A DNA stretch of 64,000 nucleotides, taken from contig JBKCNM010000104.1 in the NCBI GenBank assembly GCA_046297395.1, positions 47,024 through 111,023 of the forward strand, in the 5' to 3' direction. This document shows positions 24,487-34,600 of this stretch, in pieces (the stretch's first letter is position 1; every line of letters begins with the position of its first letter). The notes under the pieces were generated by a model. The model was not told the DNA's origin, searched no databases, and was given only the letters and a program-made list of their open reading frames with translations. This DNA comes from JBEICQ01 sp046297395 (GTDB lineage Bacteria > Bacteroidota > Bacteroidia > UBA4408). A program made the translations under genes and the position numbers.

Positions 24487-25347
24487 ATGATTTTAATAGC
24501 CGACAGCGGGTCTACAAAATGTGACTGGGTTCTGATTGATGGACAGCATCGTCACGACTTCAGCACCATGGGTTTCAATCCCTTTTTTCACAATGAGCAA
24601 GTCATCAGTGATGCCATTCGCAACAACAAGGAATTATTTGCCTTCAGCGAAAAAGTGAAGCTTCTGTTTTTATACAGTGCAGGATGCTCCAGCAGAGATT
24701 TAAAGTCAGTAGTGGAGCGGGGCCTTAAGTCCTGTTTTCCCAAAGCCAATATTTATGTGGATCATGATCTGGTGGCTGCAGCTTTTGCCACCTACAGCGG
24801 CTCACCCGGGATCTCTTGCATTCTTGGAACTGGTTCAAACAGTTGTTATTTTGATGGTGACATAGTGAAGGAACAGGTTCCTGCCTTAGGGTATATTCTC
24901 GGAGACGAAGGAAGCGGAAGCTATTACGGAAAGCAAATCCTCGCAGCCTTTCTATACAAACAATTACCGGCAGAATTGCATCATGCATTGGAAAGCAAGC
25001 ATAAACTCAACAAGGATGTGATTTTTGAGCATGTTTACATGAAGCCTCACGCAAATGTTTACCTCGCCTCATTCATGCCTGTAATTACCGAGTTTAAACA
25101 TTTACCATATGTGCGTGACATGGTGCATAAAGGGATGATTCATTTCATGAAGAACCATGTGATTTGTTTCCGGGGCTATCAGAAATACCCTGTTCATTTT
25201 ATCGGATCCATAGCCCATCTTTTTGAGGATGTGCTCAGAGAAGCTGCATCAGAACTGGATGTACAGGTAGGTAACATCATTCAGAAGCCCATTTATGGCC
25301 TCGTTGATTACCATCTCAAATACCTTGTTGGTGCCAAAGCCAACTGA
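24487..25347 (+). CDS. BadF/BadG/BcrA/BcrD ATPase-family sugar kinase (N-acetylglucosamine kinase-like)
   Basis: A 286-residue ASKHA-fold kinase. The phosphate-1 loop is DSGSTKCDWVLID (residues 6-18), the phosphate-2 region ILGTGSNSC (near residue 116) and the adenosine region HFIGSIAHLF (near residue 238). This layout fits eukaryotic-type N-acetylglucosamine kinases rather than benzoyl-CoA reductase activators, because no Fe-S cysteine pair is present. It probably phosphorylates GlcNAc or a related amino sugar from cell-wall turnover. It follows gapN and may be co-transcribed with it. Confidence 0.8.
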   Translation: MILIADSGSTKCDWVLIDGQHRHDFSTMGFNPFFHNEQVISDAIRNNKELFAFSEKVKLLFLYSAGCSSRDLKSVVERGLKSCFPKANIYVDHDLVAAAFATYSGSPGISCILGTGSNSCYFDGDIVKEQVPALGYILGDEGSGSYYGKQILAAFLYKQLPAELHHALESKHKLNKDVIFEHVYMKPHANVYLASFMPVITEFKHLPYVRDMVHKGMIHFMKNHVICFRGYQKYPVHFIGSIAHLFEDVLREAASELDVQVGNIIQKPIYGLVDYHLKYLVGAKAN

Positions 25348-25366
25348 TACTTTCCCGGAGGGAAGC

Positions 25367-28033
25367 TTATTGGATAATAAAGGTGCTTATTTTCTCTTTT
25401 GTTCCTGATATGTTGCGTAGTCTGAGGTAGAACATGCCTTTATTTCCTTCTATATGCAAACTGTTTTTTCCGGCAGGTAGTGTTCGGCTCATCACCAACC
25501 TGCCCATCACATCTATACAATCCATGCTGCATGCCTCCGTCGCATGAACCGTAAAATGTCCATCCGAAACCGTAGGGTAAAGAATACCCTCGAAAGTTTC
25601 AGGTTTGGCTTGTACATTGTTGGTGATCAGCGTCTGCAGATTGGCTTCCCAGATCCCTCTGCCGAAAGTAGAAACATAAATTTTGTTCAGTGCAGCATTG
25701 ATTTCAATATCTGAAAGAATCACATTCGGCAAGCCGCTGCTCCATAAACTCCAATTGCTTGATCCGGGCAGCAAGGCATAAAGTCCCACATCTGTAGCAG
25801 CCAGAAGTATACCTGTATCGGGCAATATTTTTAGTGCATTCACCGGCAGATTGGGCAAATTATAGGAAATGTTTTCCCATGTATTTCCCTCATCATTGCT
25901 TCTAAAAACTTTACAGGCCGGAACCATTCCTGCCATTCCTGCAAAAATTCTCGAAGAATTGTTTGGATCAATCTCAAGTGAGGTATAGTACAATGAATCA
26001 GGCAATCCATTTGTTACCTCGTTCCAGATTGCTCCTCCATTGAGTGTACGGTAAACCTTGCCGGGGATACCATACTCATATCTCACTCTTTTCCCTGCAT
26101 ATACCACATCGGGATCAGATGCCGAGACAGCAAGGGCGGAAATCTCATTTTGTATGGGCGAGGAACTTGGGAAGGAGGAAACCATCACCCAGTTTTCGCC
26201 ATGATCATCGCTTCTTGCCACATTTACAAAACCGGCATACAAACGACCCGGAGCAGCAGTGCTACCTGCAAGAGGACTCACCCATTCGGCCGGTTCATTG
26301 GATATATTGGCATTGATCTGGTTATAAAATACGCCGTTGTCTGTGGATTTAGCGAAGTTTCCATATTGCGAAGAAGCGATGCTGGCATTGTCATCGTCCG
26401 GAAAAATGTAATTGTCCATACCATCTCCACCAAACACCGTGGACCATCCAAATTCATTGAAATAAGCAGTGGCATTGTCTTGTGCTCCTGCCATCAATTT
26501 TCCATTCATGGTTTGTGAGGAACTGAGCTTGTAAAATGAGGTAACCTGAATGTTGTCATTGAGTTTGGTCCATAGCGTAGGCCAGGGAGTCCCGGCAGAT
26601 GCATCAGCCCAAGGTTGGCTCAGGGCCTGCATGGTGCGGTAAACGCCCCCATCGCTGCAAACAAACAGGTTGTTTGTTTGTGGCTGAAATGCCATGTAAT
26701 GAATATCACAATGGATGGTGGGGCCATAAAACAAAGTCCAGTGTGAAACAGGTTCATAGGTTTGTCCTGCATTTCCGGATGCCCATACATTTACTCCACC
26801 TGCATAAATCAATGAATCATTGAAGGGACTCACAACAAGTGCAAGATCATAAGTTCCCTGACCTCCAGGATTTATGCCCTCATCCCACTCGAGAATATTG
26901 GTGATGGCCGGAATAAACTGCCAGGTATTTCCTGCATCAGCACTGGTATAGGTTCCATATAATCCCGAAACGGTATCAACCGCAAGCGCATAGATTCTTG
27001 AAGAGTTGGAGGGTGCGATTGCAAGTTTGATTCTTTGTACCAGGCCGATGGGTGGAATACCTGTATTCAAAATCGTCCATGTGTTTCCATAATCCGTGGA
27101 TTTGTAAATGGCCGCATTTCCCTCATTGGCATTTTTTACCCAACCTGTAGCGGCAAATAGCACATTCGGCTGCTGCGGATCCTCAACAAGGTCCCAGAAA
27201 AGAGAATCCATGGTTTGGGTCCACTGATTTCCACCATCATTGCTCACATACATTCCGGATGTGCCGCAGGCCACCAATTTGTTACTGTTTAGTCTGTTTA
27301 CATAAATCTTGCGGATCAATCCATCATCTCCGTCAGTGAGTTGAAAGCCCAATCCTGTTGGTGACCATGAAGCGCCCCCGTTCGTGCTTTTATATACCCC
27401 CAAGCCATAGTGTGTATGTCTCTTTCTTCCATTCAATCGCAAACCAAAACCAATGTATTCGAAGTCACACAAGGAGATATACAAGATTTGAGAATTGTTT
27501 GGATCAACCACCACATCGCTGATGCGAGTGATGGGCAGGTTATCGGTAAGAGGTATCCAGGATTGTCCGTTGTCGCTTGTTTTCCACAAACCGCCTTGCG
27601 CAACACCGGCATAATAAACAGCCGGATTCACCGGGTCGAAACCTATGCAATTGATTCTTCCGATACCATTTTCCATATAAGCGGTATTGTTTAGAGGAGT
27701 GTCGTAAGGACCGGATGGCGTCCATTGCAGTGAAGTCGTATTTTTTTGCATCATTGATTTTTGTTCACTCACTTTTTTCAATTCCTGCAAGTACTCCTTC
27801 GCTTCCACCGGATACCCTCTGCCGTTGGTATGCATTTGCATCTCATGCTCCCATCTTTTAAAATATTTCCAGCCTTTTTTCTCTTTGTTATTTTGGATGG
27901 CCTTCCATTCAGAAAAATCTTTTTGCATGAGCAAAAACGGATTACCTTCTTCGGGGTGATGTTTCAGAAATGCCTGCGCCCTTACAATAAGTGAGGAGAC
28001 CAACAGTGCCATTAGAATAAAAAGATGTTTCAT
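25367..28033 (-). CDS. Secreted BNR/sortilin-type beta-propeller protein with T9SS sorting domain
   Basis: An 888-residue extracellular protein. The signal peptide (MKHLFILMALLVSSLIVRA) is followed by repeated BNR/Asp-box motifs (KSTNGGASW, SNDGGNQW, KSTDYGNTW, SADAGNTW, RSDDHGENW, RSNDEGNTW), as in the sortilin/VPS10-like glycosidase-style propeller superfamily. The last ~75 residues form a type A C-terminal sorting domain (GILYPTVSDGHFTV ... GKNSLHIEGNKGMFYLRL), which routes proteins through the type IX system to the surface. No glycosidase catalytic residues are evident, so a binding or adhesin role is more likely. Start 28033 begins the signal peptide. The gene stands alone. Confidence 0.87.
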   Translation of the reverse strand: MKHLFILMALLVSSLIVRAQAFLKHHPEEGNPFLLMQKDFSEWKAIQNNKEKKGWKYFKRWEHEMQMHTNGRGYPVEAKEYLQELKKVSEQKSMMQKNTTSLQWTPSGPYDTPLNNTAYMENGIGRINCIGFDPVNPAVYYAGVAQGGLWKTSDNGQSWIPLTDNLPITRISDVVVDPNNSQILYISLCDFEYIGFGLRLNGRKRHTHYGLGVYKSTNGGASWSPTGLGFQLTDGDDGLIRKIYVNRLNSNKLVACGTSGMYVSNDGGNQWTQTMDSLFWDLVEDPQQPNVLFAATGWVKNANEGNAAIYKSTDYGNTWTILNTGIPPIGLVQRIKLAIAPSNSSRIYALAVDTVSGLYGTYTSADAGNTWQFIPAITNILEWDEGINPGGQGTYDLALVVSPFNDSLIYAGGVNVWASGNAGQTYEPVSHWTLFYGPTIHCDIHYMAFQPQTNNLFVCSDGGVYRTMQALSQPWADASAGTPWPTLWTKLNDNIQVTSFYKLSSSQTMNGKLMAGAQDNATAYFNEFGWSTVFGGDGMDNYIFPDDDNASIASSQYGNFAKSTDNGVFYNQINANISNEPAEWVSPLAGSTAAPGRLYAGFVNVARSDDHGENWVMVSSFPSSSPIQNEISALAVSASDPDVVYAGKRVRYEYGIPGKVYRTLNGGAIWNEVTNGLPDSLYYTSLEIDPNNSSRIFAGMAGMVPACKVFRSNDEGNTWENISYNLPNLPVNALKILPDTGILLAATDVGLYALLPGSSNWSLWSSGLPNVILSDIEINAALNKIYVSTFGRGIWEANLQTLITNNVQAKPETFEGILYPTVSDGHFTVHATEACSMDCIDVMGRLVMSRTLPAGKNSLHIEGNKGMFYLRLRNISGTKEKISTFIIQ

Positions 28034-28255
28034 GGGAATCTTCAATAGATTCAACTAAGGTAATCACTAATTCAAAAAAAATCGTTAATCATCATGTGAT
28101 TCCCTCTTTATTGTGGTATATTTCGCAAAAATGAGATCAGAAAACTAAGATGACTTTCCTCCGTCTTCCATTTGTCCATCATTGCCATCTCCTCTCAACC
28201 ATTTTCTTTTTTTCCTCTCTTCAAAAGAATTTCTTCAATCCCTAAAAAAAAGCAT

Positions 28256-28900
28256 ATGAGAAGATATGTTCTCTTTCTTTTCGTTCTGTTAAGTGTTATG
28301 ATGAATCAGGGTTTTGCCCAAACGGAAAGGAAGTTACGCAATGAAAAACTCATTCAATTTTCAGGCGTGGTTGTTTCTTCCGACTCCCTGATGCAAATCC
28401 CATTTGTAAGTGTGATGATCAAAGGAAGTCGTCATGGAACCATCAGCGATTACAATGGTTTTTTTTCTTTGGTAGCAGAGGAGAATGACATCATCGAGTT
28501 TTCTGCCATTGGATTCAAACCGGCCACTTTTGTGATACCTGATAGTTTGGAAGACAGCAAATATTCCATGATTGAAATTCTGAGTGCAGATACTTTTTAC
28601 CTCAAGGAGATGCTCATTTTGCCCTGGCCAACCCGGGAACAATTCAAACAGGCTTTTCTGAGTCTCGATCTTCCTGATGACGACGCAGCAAGGGCACAGC
28701 GAAACCTTGACCAGGTAAGGAACCCCGAATATTATGGTTTCAGCGGAGATTCCAGAATGATGAATCAGCAGCTTATGCTTCAGCAACAAAATGCCCGCGT
28801 ATATGGTTCCGGAGCCATTCCGCTCAACAACCTCATGAATCCTTTTGCATGGGCAAAATTTATCTCCGATTGGCGCTCCGGCAAACTCAAAAGGCAATAA
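28256..28900 (+). CDS. Exported carboxypeptidase-regulatory-like domain protein
   Basis: A 214-residue protein. The signal peptide MRRYVLFLFVLLSVMMNQGFA precedes a carboxypeptidase-regulatory-like (CarboxypepD_reg) beta-sandwich at about 28-115 with the hallmark PFVSVMIKGSRHGTISDYNGFFSLVA and EFSAIGFKPATF. The remaining ~100 residues are charged and show no recognised domain. Such proteins often sit directly before TonB receptors in Bacteroidota, as here with 47 nt to the next start, so it probably works at the outer membrane with that receptor. Start 28256 begins the signal peptide. A near-consensus -7 box (TATATTTC, 28117-28124) lies well upstream. Confidence 0.78.
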   Translation: MRRYVLFLFVLLSVMMNQGFAQTERKLRNEKLIQFSGVVVSSDSLMQIPFVSVMIKGSRHGTISDYNGFFSLVAEENDIIEFSAIGFKPATFVIPDSLEDSKYSMIEILSADTFYLKEMLILPWPTREQFKQAFLSLDLPDDDAARAQRNLDQVRNPEYYGFSGDSRMMNQQLMLQQQNARVYGSGAIPLNNLMNPFAWAKFISDWRSGKLKRQ

Positions 28901-28947
28901 TCTCGGGTTTTTTCTGTTATTTGTCCTTTGTGCGTAGCTACTTTATT

Positions 28948-31425
28948 ATGCTCCTGTGTTTTGCGGCACTGCTCATGCAATGCCGTTATGCCATTGCCCA
29001 AACTGCAGGAGAAGCCCGGTTGCGGGGTAAAGTAACTGATGCTGCCGATGCCCGCATGCTTAGCGGCGTTACCCTCATACTCAACCCCGGAGGAAAAGAG
29101 TTTCGAACGGCCGAGGATGGTACATTCGATTTCCCCATTCCCGCCCAAACAAAAGTCATCATCAACATTCAGCAAACCGGATACGAACCTCTGCAAAAAG
29201 AATTTTTCCTGAACCCCGGTGTCACACAAACTTGGGAGGCCGGCCTTTCACTGCTCTCCCGTACACTCGGTGAAGTGCGCATCTATGACAAGGAAGAACG
29301 ACGCACCAATATCAGTCGCATAGATCCCAAACTTGTGCAGGTACTGCCCACCTTGGGAGGTGTGGAGAGCATCCTCAAAACATTACCGGGCGTTGTTTCC
29401 AACAACGAGATGAGTTCTCAATACAGTGTGAGGGGAGGTAGTTTTGATGAAAATCTGGTCTATGTAAATGATATCGAAATTTATCGTCCTTTTTTGGTTC
29501 GCTCAGGGCAACAGGAGGGACTCTCTTTTATCAATCCCGATCTTGTTTCCGATATCCGCTTTTCTGCAGGAGGATTTGAAGCCAAATATGGAGACAAAAT
29601 GTCGAGCGCACTCGATATTACCTACAGGAAAGTAAAATCCTTTTCCTCTTCGGTTACCGGAAGTTTGCTGGGTGGAACATTTGCTATTGAGGGAATCAGT
29701 CCGAACAAAAAGTTGTCATGGCTGGCAGGCGTTAGACAAAGATCCAACAGATACATCCTGAGAACACTCGACACTCAAGGAGATTATCGCCCCTTGTTTG
29801 TAGATGGACAATTGCTGCTTACCTATGAGGTAAACCCCCGGTGGCAATTGAGCATGCTCGGAAATTATGCGCGCAACCGTTACAACTTTATACCCGAAAC
29901 CCAGCAAAGTAAGTTCGGTACCATCTCTGTTGTTAAACAACTAACGGTCTATTTCGACGGACAAGAACTCAATGATTTTGAAACCTATCTCGGTGCACTC
30001 AGTGCCACTTACAAACCTCATTCAGATCTGCAACTGAAGTTTATTACATCTGCGTTCCGAAGTTTCGAAACGGAGCGAATCAATGTACAGGGACAATACC
30101 TCATCTATGATGTGGAATCTGATTTTGGCAAAGAAAGTTTCGGCGATACGACTAATCTCACAGGAGTAGGAACTTCGCTCAATCATGCCAGAAATCTGCT
30201 CAAAGCCACTGTTTGGAATGTGGAGCACAAAGGACGGTTTAAGCAGGCGCGCTGGGGATTGCGCTTTCAGAAGGAGTGGATCAGCGATAAGATTAAAGAG
30301 TGGACATTGCTCGACTCAAGCGGATACAGCCTCCCTTACAGCAACTCAGAAATCAATCTTCAGGATGTACTTATACAGAGAATTTCCCTGAATACATCCC
30401 GTTTATCCGGTTTCTTTCAACAACAATGGATTTGGGGAGCGTCTACCGAATATTCCCTGATGGCGGGTGGTCGTTTTAGTTACTGGAGTCTTAACCGTGA
30501 ATTTATTGCAAGTCCCCGTTTGCAATTCTCTGCACATCCCGAATGGAAGCGCGACTGGTTATTCAGGTTCTCTGCCGGGTATTACTACCAACCTCCCTTT
30601 TACCGAGAGCTTAGAGGTTTCGACGGCGTATTGAACAGCGGCATCAGATCGCAACAATCCATCCATTTCATTGCAGGCAGTGATGTACATTTTACCATTG
30701 GTAAAAGTCCCATGAAATTTACTGCTGAGGCTTACTACAAAATCCTCGGTAACCTGATACCCTATAAAATTGAAAATGTAAGACTTCGGTATTTTGCCAA
30801 CAACAATTCTTCAGGTTATGCAACCGGCATCGATCTCCGGTTAAACGGTGAATTTGCCCGCGGAGCAGAGTCATGGATCAGTGTTTCTGTGATGCAAACA
30901 GCGGAAGACATCAAAGGAGATTCCTATACCAAATATTACAATAGAAACAGAGAGGAAATCTTTCCGGGCATCATGAACGATACGGTTGCATATACAAGTA
31001 CCTTCAAACCCGGTTACATTCCCAGACCCACTGATCAAAGGGTAAATGTTTCTTTGTTTTTTCAGGATTATATTCCCCGTTTCCCGAGCTACAAAGTACA
31101 CATGATTTTGTTTTACGGAACCGGCATGCCGTTTGGCCCCCATGGTCTCAACAAGTATGCCGATACACTTCGTATTCCACCTTATCGACGGGTTGATATT
31201 GGCTTTTCCAAGCAATTGCTAGCTGAGGGGAAAACCGATCGTTTTACCAACTGGAAACGACACATCGAATCTGCATGGCTCAGCCTGGAGGTTTTTAATT
31301 TACTGCAAATCAAAAACACCATTTCCTATCGTTGGTTGCGCGATAATTTCGATAACCAGTTTGCCATTCCATCGTATCTCACGGCACGGCAATTTAATCT
31401 GAAATTGATTGTTAAGTTCCGCTGA
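28948..31425 (+). CDS. TonB-dependent receptor with carboxypeptidase-regulatory domain and plug
   Basis: An outer-membrane active transporter of about 825 residues. The signal peptide region (MLLCFAALLMQCRYAIAQ) is followed by a CarboxypepD_reg domain (RLRGKVTDAADARMLSGVTL), a plug (TLGGVESILKTLPGV, YSVRGGSFDENLVYVND) and a 22-strand barrel ending in FNLKLIVKFR, with a terminal aromatic typical of outer-membrane proteins. The substrate is unknown. No SusD partner is present, so it is probably not a polysaccharide-type pair. The start is uncertain: ATG 28948 begins the signal peptide, and a longer frame from 28849 overlaps the previous gene. Confidence 0.87.
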   Translation: MLLCFAALLMQCRYAIAQTAGEARLRGKVTDAADARMLSGVTLILNPGGKEFRTAEDGTFDFPIPAQTKVIINIQQTGYEPLQKEFFLNPGVTQTWEAGLSLLSRTLGEVRIYDKEERRTNISRIDPKLVQVLPTLGGVESILKTLPGVVSNNEMSSQYSVRGGSFDENLVYVNDIEIYRPFLVRSGQQEGLSFINPDLVSDIRFSAGGFEAKYGDKMSSALDITYRKVKSFSSSVTGSLLGGTFAIEGISPNKKLSWLAGVRQRSNRYILRTLDTQGDYRPLFVDGQLLLTYEVNPRWQLSMLGNYARNRYNFIPETQQSKFGTISVVKQLTVYFDGQELNDFETYLGALSATYKPHSDLQLKFITSAFRSFETERINVQGQYLIYDVESDFGKESFGDTTNLTGVGTSLNHARNLLKATVWNVEHKGRFKQARWGLRFQKEWISDKIKEWTLLDSSGYSLPYSNSEINLQDVLIQRISLNTSRLSGFFQQQWIWGASTEYSLMAGGRFSYWSLNREFIASPRLQFSAHPEWKRDWLFRFSAGYYYQPPFYRELRGFDGVLNSGIRSQQSIHFIAGSDVHFTIGKSPMKFTAEAYYKILGNLIPYKIENVRLRYFANNNSSGYATGIDLRLNGEFARGAESWISVSVMQTAEDIKGDSYTKYYNRNREEIFPGIMNDTVAYTSTFKPGYIPRPTDQRVNVSLFFQDYIPRFPSYKVHMILFYGTGMPFGPHGLNKYADTLRIPPYRRVDIGFSKQLLAEGKTDRFTNWKRHIESAWLSLEVFNLLQIKNTISYRWLRDNFDNQFAIPSYLTARQFNLKLIVKFR

Positions 31426-31440
31426 TTTTTTTGGGCGTTT

Positions 31441-31463
31441 CCCGGCCGGTAAACCATGCCGGG
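31441..31463 (+). terminator. Possible terminator hairpin after the TonB receptor
   Basis: CCCGGC (31441-31446) can pair with GCCGGG (31458-31463) around an 11-nt loop, starting 16 nt after the receptor stop. The T-run (CTTTTC) is short and 6 nt downstream, so the call is weak. Confidence 0.35.
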
Positions 31464-31649
31464 GCGGGCTTTTCACTCAAACTTTATGGCGTCTCAAAAA
31501 AGTAACCGGTGCAATCCCTAACGCAAGCATGAGTTTTCATGACAGACCTTTTTCCCTCACATTTTTTTTTCTTTCTTCCAGACAATCTTTTTTCGCTTTA
31601 ACAGCTGATTTTTTTGGAGAGCGAAATAAATCCATAAAAGGGCAATGTT

Positions 31650-31680
31650 TTTGTGCGCTAAACCTATATTTCTACATTTG
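31650..31680 (+). promoter_or_regulatory. Consensus Bacteroidota promoter of the RND efflux operon
   Basis: A -33 TTTG (31650-31653), exactly 19 nt, then the -7 TACATTTG (31673-31680), is the best match to the TTTG-N19-TAnnTTTG promoter in the window. The ATG at 31695 follows 14 nt later. Confidence 0.7.
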
Positions 31681-31694
31681 TACAGAGCACCTGA

Positions 31695-34600
31695 ATGATT
31701 CAGCATATTGTTGACTTTTCCCTGAAGAACAAATTCCTGATCTTCCTTTTTTTTACTGCCTGGACGGTTTGGGGGATTTTTGAAACCACCCAATTGCCAA
31801 TAGATGCAGTTCCTGATATCACAAATAACCAGGTGCAGGTAATTTCGGTGAGTAACTCTCTTGGTGCCGCAGATATTGAAAGACTTGTTACAGTTCCTCT
31901 CGAAACCGCATTCAGCAATATCCCCGGCATCACTGAACTGCGCTCATTTTCAAGGTTCGGATTGTCAATTATCACACTCGTCTTTAGTGATGAGACAGAT
32001 GTTTATTGGGCCCGGCAACAAATAGCCGAGAGAATTGGCGAAACATCTTCATTAATTCCACAAGGAATGGCTGACATTTCGATGGCCCCAGTTACCACCG
32101 GACTGGGAGAAGTTTACCAGTATATTGTCCGACCTGCCAAAGGATTTGAAGAAGCTTATTCATTGCGTGAATTGCGTAGCATTCAGGATTGGATCATTCG
32201 CAAACAATTGTTAGGTACGCCTGGAGTTGCAGATGTTTCAAGTTTTGGCGGCGAACTCATGCAATATCAGGTGCAAATTTTACCCGATCGGCTAAAGGCA
32301 TTTGGCATTACCCATGATGAGGTTTTGCATGCGCTTTCTTCCGACAATCAAAACTCCGGTGGCACCTATATTGAGAAAGGACCGAAGGCCTATTTCATTA
32401 CAACCAGTGGCCTGTTTAATTCCATCAAAGACATTGAAAATGTTCCAATAAGATATAGTGCCGGAGGCATGCCTCTGCTTATTCGTCATGTGGCTGAGGT
32501 GAGAAAGGGATCTGCAACCCGCTATGGTGCTATCTCATACAATGGAGAAAGGGAAGTGGCCGGAGCCATAGTGATGATGATCAAAGGCGAAAATTCTTCT
32601 CATACTGTATCGCATATCAAAGAACGAATGGACCAAATACGCAAAACGCTTCCACCCGGAATTGTCGTGGATGCCTTTTTGGACCGAAGTAAAATGGTAG
32701 ACAACGCAATCAAAACTGTGGAGACAAATCTGCTGGAAGGAGCCCTGATTGTCATTCTTGTCCTTGTCCTTTTTCTCTCCAGTCTTCGTGCCGGGCTCAT
32801 CGTTGCTTCGGTGATTCCCTTGTCTATGCTATTTGCAATCATCCTCATGAACCGTTTTGGCATCAGTGGCAATCTCATGAGTCTGGGAGCGCTTGACTTC
32901 GGACTGATCATTGATGGAGCCGTTATCATTGTTGAAGCTGTGATGCACAGTTTTACCCGGTTCACAGGAGTAAAAAAACTCACATCCTCTCAAAAAGACG
33001 AAGAGATAGGGAAGGTTTCCACGCAAATGATGAGTGCTGCATTTTTCGGACAAGTCATCATCTTTATTGTTTATATCCCCATCCTTTCCCTTAGAGGGAT
33101 AGAAGGAAAAATGTTTATACCCATGGCACAAACGGTTTCATTTGCCTTGCTTGGTGCCATCCTTGCTTCACTTACATGGGTACCTGTGATGTGTGCTATG
33201 TTTATTCAACCCCAGGCCGAAACACGCATCGACAAATGGTTTGTTCTTGTTAGAAGTGTGTACTCCAAATGGCTCATGAAAGTGTTTCATCAAAAAGCCA
33301 TCACCCTAACAACTGCCATGGTTTTGTTGGTGATTGCTTATCTTTTATTAACCCGCATGGGAGGGGAATTTATCCCCCGTCTCGAAGAAGGCGACCTCGC
33401 CATGGATACTCGTCTGCTCACCGGCGCCTCGCTCAGTAACAGTATCGAAACCACAAAAAGATGCGCCGCATTGTTGAAAAGCAGGTTCCCGGAGATTGAA
33501 AAAATTGTGGTTAAAACCGGTTGCGGCGAAATTCCCACCGACCCAATGCCCATAGAGGCCAGTGATGTAATGATAATTCTGAAAGACAAAAGTGCATGGA
33601 CTTCTGCAAAGACCTTCGACCAGTTATCCGAGAAAATGAAAGCAGTTGTTGCTGAAATTCCCGGTGTATCTGTTGGATTTCAGTTTCCTGTGCAAATGCG
33701 TTTCAATGAACTCATGACGGGTGCCAAACAGGATGTGGTTTGTAAAGTTTATGGTGAAAATCTCGATTCCCTTGCTTCTATAGCTTCACGCATCAAATCC
33801 ATAGCTGAAAAAACCGAAGGCATCAAAGACATGTATGTCGAAAAACTCAACGGGGTAGAACAAATAAGCATCATCCCTTACAGGGAATCATTCATCAGAC
33901 ATGGCATCAGCATGGATGTATTCAACCGGGCATTAAGGGTTTTCATGGCTGGCGAGAAGTGTGGATTTGTCTATGAAAATGAAAGGCGTTATGGTCTGGT
34001 GGTAAAAATGCAAAATGCAGGTTATGCCGATATAGAGAAGATTGGGGCCATACAAATTCAAGGTGCAGGAGGCGTTCAGGTGCCCCTGTCATTACTTGCA
34101 GACATACAGGTGAAACCGGGGCCCAATCAAATTATGCGAGAAACAGGTAGGCGTAGAATCATGCTGGGATTTAATATTCGCGGCAGAGATGTGGAGAGTG
34201 TGGTAAACGACCTGCAAGCACAAATTAAAAAATCTATTTCTCTGCCATCGGGCTATCATTACCGTATGGGCGGAACATTTGAAAACCTCATGGATGCCCG
34301 CAAGCGACTATCCATTGTGGTTCCCATTGCGCTTTTGCTTATTTTTCTAATGCTGTACTTTTCTTTTTCCTCAGTTCCTGATGCATTGGTCATCTTTATG
34401 GCTATTCCGCTTTCTGCTGTTGGGGGTGTATTTCTACTTTGGTTCAGAAACATGCCATTCAGCATCTCTGCAGCCATCGGATTTATTGCTTTGTTTGGTG
34501 TAGCCGTGCTCAACGGTGTGGTGATGATCACAGAGATCAGACGATTGCTGGCAGAGGGGATGGTCTTGCGAGAGGCTATTGTGCAGGGCTCCTGCAACCG

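Noticed and set aside
25352..25364. Hairpin TTCCC-GGA-GGGAA between the BadF-type and propeller genes as a terminator
   Set aside because: The stem is only 5 bp and no U-run follows in either direction.
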